This document shows positions 50,969 to 59,985 of a DNA stretch of 64,000 nucleotides, in pieces. The stretch's first letter is position 1, and each line of letters begins with the position of its first letter. The notes under the pieces were generated by a model. It ran no database searches. It was not told the DNA's origin and was given only the letters and a program-made list of their open reading frames with translations. The stretch lies in contig NC_009445.1 of the NCBI RefSeq assembly GCF_000026145.1, positions 5,672,501 to 5,736,500 of the forward strand, given 5' to 3'. Source of the stretch: Bradyrhizobium sp. ORS 278 (GTDB lineage: Bacteria > Pseudomonadota > Alphaproteobacteria > Rhizobiales > Xanthobacteraceae). The position numbers and the translations under genes are program-made.

Positions 50969-52216
50969 TTGACCGACACCAGTGCCGACAACATCGAGCT
51001 CGTCCGTCACCGCCCGATGGCGTTCGCGGAGTTCGTCATCGTGATCGCGGCGATCATGGCGCTGAACCCGCTCGCCATGGACATGATGCTGCCGGCGCTG
51101 CCGGACATCGGCTCGGCGTTCCACATCGGCACCGCCAACCGGGTGCAGATGGTGCTGTCGGCGTTCGTGATCGGCTTCGGCGTCGGCCAGTTCGCGATCG
51201 GCCCGCTGTCGGACAGTTTCGGCCGCCGTCCCGTGCTGCTCAGCGGCATGGTGCTGTACGTCATCGCCAGCCTGCTCGCGCTCGCGGCGCCGTCATTCGA
51301 GACGCTGCTGCTGGCGCGCGTGCTGGAAGGCCTCGGCACTGCCGCGACCCGCGTGATCGCGACGTCCATCGTGCGCGACTGCTATGCCGGCCGGCGCATG
51401 GCCAGCGTGGTGTCGCTGGCGATGATGGTGTTCATCGCGGTCCCCGTGGTGGCGCCGGCCTTCGGCCAGGCGGTGATGCTGCTGACGCAATGGCGCGGCA
51501 TCTTCGTGGTGCTGACCATCTATGGCGTGATCGCGCTGCTGTGGACGGTGTTCCGCCTGCCGGAGACGCTGCCGGAGACCGAGCGCAAGCCATTCAACGT
51601 CGCCGCGATCAGCGCCGCCTTCCGCGCTACGCTCACCAATCGCCAGACGCTGGGCTATGCGCTCGCCGCCAGCGGCATTTTCGGCGCGGTGCTGGCCTAT
51701 GTGCTGTCGTCGCAGCAGCTGTTCACCGGCGTCTATCATCTCGGCCACTACTTCCCGCTGGCGTTTGCCGCGATCTCGGCCACCATCGCCGTCGCCGGCT
51801 TCCTCAATGCGCGGCTGGTCGGCCGGCTCGGCATGCGCAAGATCTCGCACAGCGCGCTGGTCGGCTGCGTGATGGTCGCACTCGCCTGCTTCGCCGCGGC
51901 CCTGCTCGGCGCGCTGCCGCTGTGGCTGTTCATGGTGCTGTCGGCGGCGATGATGTTCTCGTTCGGCCTGATGTTCGCGAACTTCACCGCGCTGGCGATG
52001 GAGCCGCAGCGCGCCAATGCCGGCACTGCGTCGTCGCTCTACGGCTCGATCACCACGCTGCTCGGCATGGCCGCCGGCGCCGTGGTCGGCCAGGCCTTCG
52101 ACGGCACGCCGCTGCCGTTCGCGACCGGCTTCCTCGCCTGCACCGCGACCGCGCTGGCCATCGTGCTGATCACCGAGAAGGGCCGTCTGTTCCACGGCGC
52201 CGCCAAGCCGGTCTGA
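50969..52216 (+). CDS. MFS multidrug exporter, Bcr/CflA family
   Basis: A 415-residue inner-membrane exporter with twelve helices. Family motifs are LNPLAMDMMLPALPDIGSAF in helix 1, GVGQFAIGPLSDSFGRRPVL (motif A between helices 2 and 3), LEGLGTAATRVIATSIVRDC and RLPETLPETERKP after helix 6. Relatives export bicyclomycin, chloramphenicol or cysteine. The start is uncertain: TTG 50969 (TDTSADNIELVRHRP) has GGAAAG upstream, while ATG 51018 (MAFAEFVIVIA) would begin right at helix 1. Confidence 0.9.
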   Translation: MTDTSADNIELVRHRPMAFAEFVIVIAAIMALNPLAMDMMLPALPDIGSAFHIGTANRVQMVLSAFVIGFGVGQFAIGPLSDSFGRRPVLLSGMVLYVIASLLALAAPSFETLLLARVLEGLGTAATRVIATSIVRDCYAGRRMASVVSLAMMVFIAVPVVAPAFGQAVMLLTQWRGIFVVLTIYGVIALLWTVFRLPETLPETERKPFNVAAISAAFRATLTNRQTLGYALAASGIFGAVLAYVLSSQQLFTGVYHLGHYFPLAFAAISATIAVAGFLNARLVGRLGMRKISHSALVGCVMVALACFAAALLGALPLWLFMVLSAAMMFSFGLMFANFTALAMEPQRANAGTASSLYGSITTLLGMAAGAVVGQAFDGTPLPFATGFLACTATALAIVLITEKGRLFHGAAKPV

Positions 52217-52223
52217 ACCGGCC

Positions 52224-54023
52224 CTAGAGGCAGGACCCCTGCCCGCGCTGCGGGCACATCTTCAGCACGCTCGACAGCGACAGCAGCAGACGCGCGCTGC
52301 GCGTCGAATTGTCGGGCGCGCGATAGCCGAGCGGGACGGCGACGCCGAGATCGGCGCGCCAGTCGTTCGGGAAGGTGAAGCGGACACCTGCGCCGGCCGA
52401 GGTCAGCGCCACGCCATCCGACGGCCGGAAGCCGAAGTTCCAGGCGAGGCCGGCATCGAAGAAGCTGTAGAGCTGATAGCTCTTGAGATAGGCCGTATCC
52501 GGCTTCTGGTCGAAGCGCACCTCGAACGTGCCGGCGATGCCGTTGTCGCCACTGATCTCCGCGCTGCCATAGCCCCGGCCATAGGACAGCCCGCCGAGAT
52601 AGAACTGCTGCGAATTGTACAGCGGCCCCGAGGCGAGCTGGCCGGCGGCGGCAAGCTTCAGCGACCACGACTCCGTCAGCGTCTGATAGCGCGCGAACCA
52701 GCCGTTGACGACCGAGAAGCTCGGCGAGGCGCCGGGGCGCGAGACCAGCGGATCGTCGGCCGCCGTCGCGCCGAAGGCGTTGATCCCCTGCCGATAGGCC
52801 AATGTCAGATAGTTGTCGCCGCCGACATCGTCCTTCCAGCGATAATCCCCGGTGAAGGTCACTGTCCTGATGCGGTCGCGATACCAGAGGCCGAACACGT
52901 CACGCTCGGTGACGTCGCTGAAGGCGGCAGCGATCGTCAGGTTGAGCGAGGTCCGCTGCGACTGGATCGGCGCAAAGCCGCCGCGCAGCTCGACGGTTTC
53001 TGTCACCGTGCTGTCGTTGATCAGGCGCCTGACGTCGCCCGGCCGCACCTCGCTGTACAGTGCCGATGCACCGACATGGACGCCGTCGGTGCCGACCGGC
53101 ACGTCATAGGACAGCCGTCCGAACGCGAGCTGGCGCGGATCGCCGGGCGTCGTTGACAGATTGGCCATCAGGGTGTCGCCGGGCAGAAGATAGGAGTTGA
53201 ACGCGGCGGTGGCGTAGCTCTGCCAGGGACCGACGGTCGAGGAGCCGAGATTGTCGAGGCTCGCCGCCCCATAGACGTGCCAGGTCTTGAGCTCGAGCAC
53301 CAGGCGGAACCGACCCGTCGTGCCGCCAATCTCCTCGAGCGTGGAATCGGCGAGCCGAACGCCGCCGCGGCTGTTGACCAGCATCAGCTGCCGTTCGAGC
53401 GTGGCGAGCCGGGACGGCTGCTCGGCGAGCACCGGGCCGAGCAGCGGCCGGATGCCGAACTCCTCGGCCCCCTCGCCCTTCAGGCTCACCTCGGTGATGC
53501 TGCCCTCGATGATCTGGATGCGGACCGTGCCGCCGCTGATGTCCTGAGCCGGCACGATCGCGCGGCTGAGATGAAAGCCTGCGGCGCGATACTTGTCGCC
53601 GATCGCGGTCGCAATGTCGGCGAGATCACCCTGCGAGACCTGCTTCCCAAGATAAGGTTGATAGACCGTTGCGAGCTGATCGGCCGGCAGCGCCGTGGCG
53701 CCTGTCAGACTCACGCCTCGCAAGGTGAACAGAGCCTTACGATCGCCGCCGCTACGCTGCGTCTCGAATTGCGGCGCGCGCGGCCGCGGCGGCGCCGGCT
53801 GGCCTGCGCGCGACTGCTCGTCGAAATACCTTTCGGTCTGACGCGGATCGAAGCCCGGCTGGCTGACCTGCTGCGCCTGCGCGACGCCGGCGAAACAGAA
53901 CAACGAGAGGCACACGGATGTGACGGATGCGGTCCCGACCCACGCGCGCGCCGCGGGCCGGGCGGCCATCCTGGCGCGCCGGCCCGTAGTACTCACAGTT
54001 CCCTCGACACAACCAGCACGCAT
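52224..54023 (-). CDS. TpsB-like outer-membrane transporter (ShlB/FhaC/HecB family)
   Basis: A 599-residue outer-membrane protein of the two-partner secretion transporter family. A long N-terminal signal region (to about residue 50, ending VAQAQQ) is followed by a Pro/Gln-rich linker and a POTRA_2 domain around residues 95-185 (FTLRGVSLTGATALPADQLA, AGFHLSRAIVPAQDISGGTV). The C-terminal beta barrel shows GASLDNLGSS-type and FYLGGLSYGRGYGSAEISGD motifs (the conserved RGY) and FDAGLAWNFG. It ends in SCL rather than the usual terminal aromatic residue. No TpsA-like exoprotein is next to it; the neighbour is the divergent FecR-domain gene. Confidence 0.9.
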   Translation of the reverse strand: MRAGCVEGTVSTTGRRARMAARPAARAWVGTASVTSVCLSLFCFAGVAQAQQVSQPGFDPRQTERYFDEQSRAGQPAPPRPRAPQFETQRSGGDRKALFTLRGVSLTGATALPADQLATVYQPYLGKQVSQGDLADIATAIGDKYRAAGFHLSRAIVPAQDISGGTVRIQIIEGSITEVSLKGEGAEEFGIRPLLGPVLAEQPSRLATLERQLMLVNSRGGVRLADSTLEEIGGTTGRFRLVLELKTWHVYGAASLDNLGSSTVGPWQSYATAAFNSYLLPGDTLMANLSTTPGDPRQLAFGRLSYDVPVGTDGVHVGASALYSEVRPGDVRRLINDSTVTETVELRGGFAPIQSQRTSLNLTIAAAFSDVTERDVFGLWYRDRIRTVTFTGDYRWKDDVGGDNYLTLAYRQGINAFGATAADDPLVSRPGASPSFSVVNGWFARYQTLTESWSLKLAAAGQLASGPLYNSQQFYLGGLSYGRGYGSAEISGDNGIAGTFEVRFDQKPDTAYLKSYQLYSFFDAGLAWNFGFRPSDGVALTSAGAGVRFTFPNDWRADLGVAVPLGYRAPDNSTRSARLLLSLSSVLKMCPQRGQGSCL

Positions 54024-54150
54024 GCCTCGTTCTTAGTTTATTAAGGTCAATGATCCGTAAATGCGTGCACCAGACTCCATCGCAACTCCTAAGGGTCTCT
54101 TGAAACATTTGGATTAGTTTCGAGCGTCGCCAACGACGCGAGCTCGTGCC

Positions 54151-55302
54151 ATGCCATCCAAGCGTTTTCTGATTCCGGGACTGATCGCGTGCCTCCTCGG
54201 CGCGGCGTCCGCCGCTTCCGCGGCCGACGGAGAGCCGTGGCTGGTGAGCAAATCATCCGGCGAGATCTGGGTGACGACGCAAGGCGGAACTCAAGGCGCG
54301 ACACAGGTGTCGCTCGGTTCGGCAGAGGCGCTGAAGCCCGGCGATACGATCCGCACCGGCCCGAACGGACGCGTGCGGCTGACCCGTGGCGCCGAGACGA
54401 TGGTCATCGCGCCGAACTCCGAGGTCGGCCTGCCCGCCGCCGCCAAGGATGGCATGGCAACCACGATCCTGCAGCGCGCGGGCTCGATCCTGCTCGATGT
54501 CGAGAAGCGCAACGTGCAGCATTTCGAGGTCGAGACGCCCTTTCTCGCCGCCGTGGTGAAGGGCACGCAGTTCAGAGTCACCGTGGAAGGCCGCAGAGCC
54601 AAGGTCGAAGTCAGTCGCGGCCAGGTGCAGGTGTCCGACTTCAAGTCCGGCCAGATCGCCCAAGTGATGCCCGGCCAGGCGGCGACCACGTCCACCATCG
54701 GCCGCTCGGGACTCAAACTCTCCGGCGCCGGCAACTTCAATCCGATCGAACAGGGCCGCCCCCGCGCGCCGACCATCAACCCGGTTTCGGTGCCACGCGA
54801 CGGCCTGCATGCGCCGCGCGAAACCAAGGGCAGCGTCATCCACGCGCTGAACGGCAACGCGCCAGCCCGCGCGAGCACGCCACCGTCGTCGCCGCAGCGC
54901 TCCGCCGCCGCGTCCACCGGAGCCAAACCAAACGTGGTGCGGATCTCGAGCTCCATCGGCGAAGTCAATCTGAACATTCAGAAGGCCACGCGGGGCCTTG
55001 CCCACGGCACCCAACAAGGTATGGGCGGCGGACGAAGCAGCCTATCGACCGATACCCGGGGCAACAACGGCAACTCGACCAGCAGCTCCGGGGCGTCATC
55101 GGTGTCAGCCGCCGTGACCGCGGCCGTCGGCTCACCGACTGCCTCTGCCAGCAGCACGACGACTGGTAGCGCCGCCGCAAATAACAACGGCAACGGCAAC
55201 AGCGGCAACGGAAATAGCGGCAACAGCGGGAAGGGCAACAGCGACGACGACCATGGCAGCGGCCGTGGTCGGGGTCATGCCTACGGCCACAACAAGGATT
55301 GA
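54151..55302 (+). CDS. FecR domain-containing secreted protein
   Basis: A 383-residue protein. The signal peptide is LIPGLIACLLGAASAASA, then ADGEPW. A FecR domain spans about residues 60-165: LKPGDTIRTGPNGRVRLTRG, MVIAPNSEVGLP, SILLDVEKRNVQHFEVETPF, AAVVKGTQFRVTVEG and VEVSRGQVQVSD. The rest is a low-complexity Ser/Thr/Pro tail ending in Asn-Gly repeats (NNNGNGNSGNGNSGNSGKGN) and a charged His-containing end, as in cell-surface spacers. Unlike iron-regulatory FecR there is no N-terminal anti-sigma domain and no sigma factor nearby. It precedes the CHASE2 gene on the same strand. Confidence 0.88.
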   Translation: MPSKRFLIPGLIACLLGAASAASAADGEPWLVSKSSGEIWVTTQGGTQGATQVSLGSAEALKPGDTIRTGPNGRVRLTRGAETMVIAPNSEVGLPAAAKDGMATTILQRAGSILLDVEKRNVQHFEVETPFLAAVVKGTQFRVTVEGRRAKVEVSRGQVQVSDFKSGQIAQVMPGQAATTSTIGRSGLKLSGAGNFNPIEQGRPRAPTINPVSVPRDGLHAPRETKGSVIHALNGNAPARASTPPSSPQRSAAASTGAKPNVVRISSSIGEVNLNIQKATRGLAHGTQQGMGGGRSSLSTDTRGNNGNSTSSSGASSVSAAVTAAVGSPTASASSTTTGSAAANNNGNGNSGNGNSGNSGKGNSDDDHGSGRGRGHAYGHNKD

Positions 55303-55446
55303 CGCAGCGCGACAGCTGTTCTTGCGACGATAGCTGACAAGGGACTCTGCCAGGACCGATAACGGCCCTGCAGATGGGGACGCAGAGAGGTTGCGGGGAT
55401 CGGGGACAATGGCGTCGTCCGCTCGCACGGATATTTGGGAGGGGGA

Positions 55447-58215
55447 ATGCTCAGGCGGTTCACGCCGCATGTTCTGGTCGTCGTTGCGCTGCTGACCGTC
55501 GGCCTGTCAGGCTGCTACGAGTTGCTCGGCAACGCGCTGGTCGACCTGCGCTTCCGCCTCGACAAGCGTCAGGCCAGCGGCGACGTCGCGGTCGTGACGA
55601 TCGATCCGCGCTCGATCAAGACCCTCGGCGTCTGGCCATGGCCGCGCGCGACCCATGCGCGCCTGCTCGACCAATTGCAGCGTGCCGGTGTTCGCGATGT
55701 CGCCTTCGATGTGGACTTCAGCTCCCCCTCGGATGCCGCGAGCGACCGGGCCTTTCAGGACGCGCTGCAGAATGCGAAGAGCTCGGTCGCGCTGCCGGCG
55801 TTCATGCAGCTCAATTCGGCGCAGCGCGACACGGCCATTCACACCAACCGACCGCTGCCGCAATTCGAGAAGCTGGCCTGGTCCGCCCTGGTGAACATCG
55901 AGGTGGCGCGCGACGGCCGCGTCAGGCGCTACACCTACGGGGAGTATTGCGAGAACGATCACGAGAGGACGTTCGTGCAATCCTTCGGAGCCTTTCTGGC
56001 CGGCAGCGACGCAATCCGGGCCGACTACTTCCTGATCGACTATGGGATCGATCCGTCGTCAGTCCCGAAAGTGTCGTATGTCGACGTGCTCGAAGGCGAT
56101 GCTGCCGCCTTGACTGCGCTCAAGGACAAGCGCGTCATCATCGGCGCGACCGCTATCGAATTGGGCGACTATTACAGCGTGCCGAACGGCCGCGTCCTGC
56201 CTGGCGTCGTGCTGCAGGCGACAGCGGCCGAATCGATCATCCAGGACCGTACCCTCCTCAAGACGTCGACCGTGGCCACCTTGGGTGCCCTCTTGCTGAT
56301 CGTCCTCGCGATGTTCGTGAGCTGGCCGCGTTTCTCGGCCGCCCGGCGCTGCGTGCTGATCGTGCTCATCGGCATGGGCATCGAGGCGCTCGCACTCGTG
56401 CTGCACCACAGCTACGCCCTGGTGCTCGACAGCTCGCTGCTGCAGATCGCGCTCGTCACCTATCTTGTTGCGACCGCGCTCGACGAGATCGACTTCCGCG
56501 GCCTGTTGCGGCACGTCGCCGAGAGCCGCTTCGAGCGGATCGCAATGTCGATCGGCGACGGCCTCGTCTGCACCGACCAGCACAAGCGGATCACGGTGTG
56601 GAATCCCGGCGCGGTGGCGATCTTCGGCTACAGCGCCGAGGAGATCATCGGCCAGCCGTTCGCGCGGCTGCACGCCAAGGATAATGGCCAGACGGATGAT
56701 CTGTTTCCGCTGCAGGAGGCGGCGCTGCCGGCGACGCTGCTGCCCGGCGGGGCCATGGTCGAGTTCGACGGACGCCGCAAGGACGGCGAGGTGTTTCCGG
56801 TCGAGGCGAGCTTCTCGGCGTGGCAAGGTGCCGACGGCCTGCACTATGGCGTCATCCTGCGCGACATCTCGCTACGAAAGCGCGAGGCAGCGCGCATCCA
56901 GTACCTGGCCGATCACGACACGCTGACCGGGCTGATCAACCGCAACACGCTGCAGACGGATCTCGCGGCGATGATCGACGCGGCCGATGCCGCGTCGGAC
57001 CAGGTCGTGCTGCTGGTGATCGGCCTCGACGCCTTCCAGCACATCAACGACATGCTCGGCCACACCTATGGGGATAGCGTCTTGCGCGCGGCGGCGGAGC
57101 GGCTGGGTGCCGAGATCGGAAACATGGGCCGCGTGGCCCGTCTCAGCGGCGACGAGTTTGCCGTAGCCATTCTTTCCTCTGCCATCGGCGGCACCGTGGC
57201 GGAACTCGCCCAACTTCTGGCGGGCCTGTTCGACACGCCCCTCGACGCGGACGGTCGCCAGCAGCGCGTCAGGGTCAGCCTTGGAGTTGCCGTTCACCCC
57301 GTCGGTGGCCAGACCGCGGACGAACTGCTCAGCAACGCTCATCTCGCTCTCTGTCGTGCCAAGACCGACGAGCGCGGCAGCCACGTGATCTTCGAAAGCG
57401 CGATCCGTTGCGAGCTCGAACGACGACTCACGCTGGAGGCGGAGCTTGCGCTCGCCGTCGAACGGAGCGAGTTCGAGCTGTTCTACCAGCCGCAGGTCGA
57501 CCTGCTGAGCGGCCGCGTCGTCGGCGCCGAGGCGCTGATCCGCTGGCGCCATCCGACGCGCGGCCTGGTGCCTCCGGGCGAGTTCATTCCGGTCGTCAAC
57601 ACCTCGCCGCTCTCCGAGGCGGTCGCGACCTGGGTCATGGCGACGGCGTGCCGGCAGGCCAGGCAATGGCAGCTTGCCGGGCATGAGATCCGCATGGGTG
57701 TCAACCTGTCGCCATCGCAATTTCAGGCGGGCGATCTCGCAGCCTTCGTCGGCAAGCTGCTGACCGTGACGGAGCTGTCGCCGGCCCTGCTCGAGCTCGA
57801 AGTCACCGAGGATATCCTGCTGCACGACGAGCCCCGCGTGCTCCACACCTTCAACCGCCTGCAGGCGCTCGGCGTCAGCCTCGTGTTCGACGACTTCGGC
57901 ACCGGCTATGCGAGCCTCAGCTATCTCAAGAAGTTCCCGCTCGACGGACTCAAGATCGATCGATCCTTCGTGCAGGACGTGCTGACACGCACCGACGACG
58001 CTGCCATCGTCGGTTCGACGGTGAGTCTCAGCAAGCAACTCGGGCTGGCCGTGATTGCCGAGGGCATCGAGAACGAGGCGACAGCCGAGTTCCTGCTCCG
58101 GCTCGGCTGTGAGCAAGGTCAGGGCTATCATTTCGGCAAGCCGATGCCGGCAGCGGACTTCGAGCGGCGCTTCCTGCAGGTCGACGACGAGACGCGCCAA
58201 GCCGGCGTGGCATGA
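55447..58215 (+). CDS. CHASE2-PAS-GGDEF-EAL cyclic-di-GMP signalling protein
   Basis: A 922-residue membrane receptor. After an N-terminal helix (residues 7-23), a periplasmic CHASE2 sensor covers about 28-265 (VAVVTIDPRSIKTLGVWPWP, VRDVAFDVDFSSPSDA). Three membrane helices follow (about 268-345), then a PAS domain (SIGDGLVCTDQHKRITVWNP). The GGDEF domain reads RLSGDEFAVAI, with Ser for the first Gly. The EAL domain has EALIRWRHP, the DDFGTGYASLSYL loop and KIDRSFV, so phosphodiesterase residues look intact. It should sense a periplasmic signal and set cyclic-di-GMP. The ATG at 55447 follows GGGAGGGGGA. FecR and CHASE2 genes often neighbour each other. Confidence 0.93.
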   Translation: MLRRFTPHVLVVVALLTVGLSGCYELLGNALVDLRFRLDKRQASGDVAVVTIDPRSIKTLGVWPWPRATHARLLDQLQRAGVRDVAFDVDFSSPSDAASDRAFQDALQNAKSSVALPAFMQLNSAQRDTAIHTNRPLPQFEKLAWSALVNIEVARDGRVRRYTYGEYCENDHERTFVQSFGAFLAGSDAIRADYFLIDYGIDPSSVPKVSYVDVLEGDAAALTALKDKRVIIGATAIELGDYYSVPNGRVLPGVVLQATAAESIIQDRTLLKTSTVATLGALLLIVLAMFVSWPRFSAARRCVLIVLIGMGIEALALVLHHSYALVLDSSLLQIALVTYLVATALDEIDFRGLLRHVAESRFERIAMSIGDGLVCTDQHKRITVWNPGAVAIFGYSAEEIIGQPFARLHAKDNGQTDDLFPLQEAALPATLLPGGAMVEFDGRRKDGEVFPVEASFSAWQGADGLHYGVILRDISLRKREAARIQYLADHDTLTGLINRNTLQTDLAAMIDAADAASDQVVLLVIGLDAFQHINDMLGHTYGDSVLRAAAERLGAEIGNMGRVARLSGDEFAVAILSSAIGGTVAELAQLLAGLFDTPLDADGRQQRVRVSLGVAVHPVGGQTADELLSNAHLALCRAKTDERGSHVIFESAIRCELERRLTLEAELALAVERSEFELFYQPQVDLLSGRVVGAEALIRWRHPTRGLVPPGEFIPVVNTSPLSEAVATWVMATACRQARQWQLAGHEIRMGVNLSPSQFQAGDLAAFVGKLLTVTELSPALLELEVTEDILLHDEPRVLHTFNRLQALGVSLVFDDFGTGYASLSYLKKFPLDGLKIDRSFVQDVLTRTDDAAIVGSTVSLSKQLGLAVIAEGIENEATAEFLLRLGCEQGQGYHFGKPMPAADFERRFLQVDDETRQAGVA

Positions 58216-58264
58216 GGCTCAGATCTTCTGCTGAAAGCCAATGAAAGCCACCGACTGTCTGCGC

Positions 58265-58304
58265 CGTCATTTTGGGGCGCGCGCAGCGCGAGTTCGGAAT
58301 GACG
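58265..58304. repeat. Short palindromic repeat
   Basis: CGTCATTTTGGGGCGCGCGC and the closing CGCGAGTTCGGAATGACG form an imperfect hairpin between convergent genes; a likely terminator or REP fragment. Confidence 0.5.
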
Positions 58305-58330
58305 AGAAAGTCTTGTGCAGCCTTCGCGCT

Positions 58331-59269
58331 TCAATCTGCCTTTGCCGGCCGCCCCTTTTTCCCGCCCTTGCCCTCGTTCTCCAGCGCCTTGCGCACGGCC
58401 CTGAACTCGTCGCGCGAGGCAACGTCGACGCGCGGAAACTGCAGATCGAGGCTTTCGAGCGCGGCGACGATGGTCGAGCCGATGACGACGCGAGCAAACC
58501 ATTTGTGATCGGCGGGCACCACGTACCATGGCGCATGGGACGTCGAGGTGTGACGCACGATGTCCTGATAGACCGCCTGATAGCGCTGCCACTTGGCGCG
58601 CTCGGTGACGTCGCCCATCGAGAACTTCCAGTTCTTCGCCGGCTCCTCCAGCCGGCCGAGGAAGCGCTCGCGCTGCTCTTCCTTGGAGATGTTGAGGAAG
58701 AACTTAAGGATCACCGTGCCGTTGCGCGTCAGATAGCGCTCGAAGGCGGAAATATCCTCGAACCGCTCGTGCCAGATACTCTTGGTGACGAGCTTGGGGG
58801 GCAGCTTCTCCGCTTTCAGGATCTCCGGATGCACGCGCGTGACCAGGCATTCCTCGTAATAAGAGCGATTGAAGATGCCGATACGGCCGCGCTCGGGCAG
58901 CGCCAGCACGCTGCGCCACATGAAATCGTGGTCGAGCTCCTTGGAGGTCGGCTGCTTGAACGAAGTGACCTCGCAGCCCTGCGGATTGACGCCCTCGAAG
59001 ATGCTCTTGATGGCGCTGTCCTTGCCAGAGGCGTCCATGCCCTGCAGCAGCACCAACACCGACCAGCGGTCCTGCGCGTAGAGTTTCTCCTGGAAGTCGG
59101 CGAGCCGCTTGCGGTTCTGTTCGATGATCGCCTCGCCCTGCTCCTTGTCGAGCCCGCCCTTCTCCTTGGTCTTGTGCGACTTCAGACGAAACTTCCCGCC
59201 GCCATCGACCCGGAACGGCGAGATGAAGGGGTCGAGCTCCGCCGCAAGCGAACGGGCTTTCTTGCTCAT
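58331..59269 (-). CDS. ppk2: Polyphosphate kinase 2
   Basis: A 312-residue PPK2-family kinase, which transfers phosphate between polyphosphate and nucleotides. Walker A-like VLLQGMDASGKDSAIKSIFE, Walker B-like GRIGIFNRSYYEECLVTRVH (family DRSxY/NRSYYE type), and lid-region EEQRERFLGRLEEPAKNWKF are visible; HAPWYVVPADHKWFARVVIG is the usual C-terminal motif. The single-domain length fits class I-III enzymes. The C-terminal tail is Lys-rich (GKGGKKGRPAKAD). Its start overlaps the stop of the NUDIX gene by four bases. Confidence 0.93.
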   Translation of the reverse strand: MSKKARSLAAELDPFISPFRVDGGGKFRLKSHKTKEKGGLDKEQGEAIIEQNRKRLADFQEKLYAQDRWSVLVLLQGMDASGKDSAIKSIFEGVNPQGCEVTSFKQPTSKELDHDFMWRSVLALPERGRIGIFNRSYYEECLVTRVHPEILKAEKLPPKLVTKSIWHERFEDISAFERYLTRNGTVILKFFLNISKEEQRERFLGRLEEPAKNWKFSMGDVTERAKWQRYQAVYQDIVRHTSTSHAPWYVVPADHKWFARVVIGSTIVAALESLDLQFPRVDVASRDEFRAVRKALENEGKGGKKGRPAKAD

Positions 59270-59982
59270 GAGGACGGCTCTCCGGCGCTGAACTGGGTTT
59301 CGAGAAAGGCGGTGACGAAGCGCGGCATCGCCGCGGTCAGATCCGCCCTGCACCGAACGAGCCGGACGCCCGCGAGTTCCGGCTCGTCCTGCGCGGCGAG
59401 ATGGGCCTCGATCCGGCGCTGCAGGACCTCGCCGGTCTGCGCCGCGTCAAGCACGCGCATCAGCGCGATCGAGGCGCCGGTGACGACGCAGTCCCAATGC
59501 GCCGACGCGCGATAGTCCGCGGGCGTGAGCCCGGTCTCCTCCTCGACCTCGCGCGCGACATTGGCGGCAAGATCGAGCGTATTGCCATCGACATCGTCGA
59601 GATCCGGCGTGCCGGCCGGGAAATACAGCCGGCCCGCATTGGCCGTGTGCGCGCCCATTTCGCCGAGTACGAAGGCGCCGTCGGCGGAGCGCAGCGCGCC
59701 CATGCCGAAGCCGTTGAAAGCGGTGCGGTCCGGAAAGCCCCAGTCGCGCCATGCGAGCAGGCTGGCGAAATCGGTCTCGAAATAGCGCGCCGAGAACTGC
59801 CCGGACTCGAAGCGGGCGTCACGTCCGAGCAGGATGCGTCCGTTCCACAGCCCGGGTTTCTCGCGTTGCCGCTCGGCGAAATGCGCCGCGATGTCATCGC
59901 GACGCTCTTGCGCGAACGGCCAGTCCCATGGCTCGACTTTAAGGTCGAGCGTGGTGACACGATGGATGACGACCTCGGTCAT
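59266..59982 (-). CDS. NUDIX hydrolase family protein
   Basis: A 238-residue protein. The Nudix box appears as GRLYFPAGTPDLDDVDGNTL followed by AANVAREVEEETGL; the REVEEETG part with its metal-binding glutamates is intact, and the spacing before it is longer than standard. Family enzymes cleave nucleoside diphosphates linked to another moiety. It lies between the ABC binding protein (four bases upstream) and ppk2 (four-base overlap) in one leftward operon. Confidence 0.82.
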   Translation of the reverse strand: MTEVVIHRVTTLDLKVEPWDWPFAQERRDDIAAHFAERQREKPGLWNGRILLGRDARFESGQFSARYFETDFASLLAWRDWGFPDRTAFNGFGMGALRSADGAFVLGEMGAHTANAGRLYFPAGTPDLDDVDGNTLDLAANVAREVEEETGLTPADYRASAHWDCVVTGASIALMRVLDAAQTGEVLQRRIEAHLAAQDEPELAGVRLVRCRADLTAAMPRFVTAFLETQFSAGEPSS

Positions 59983-59985
59983 CCG

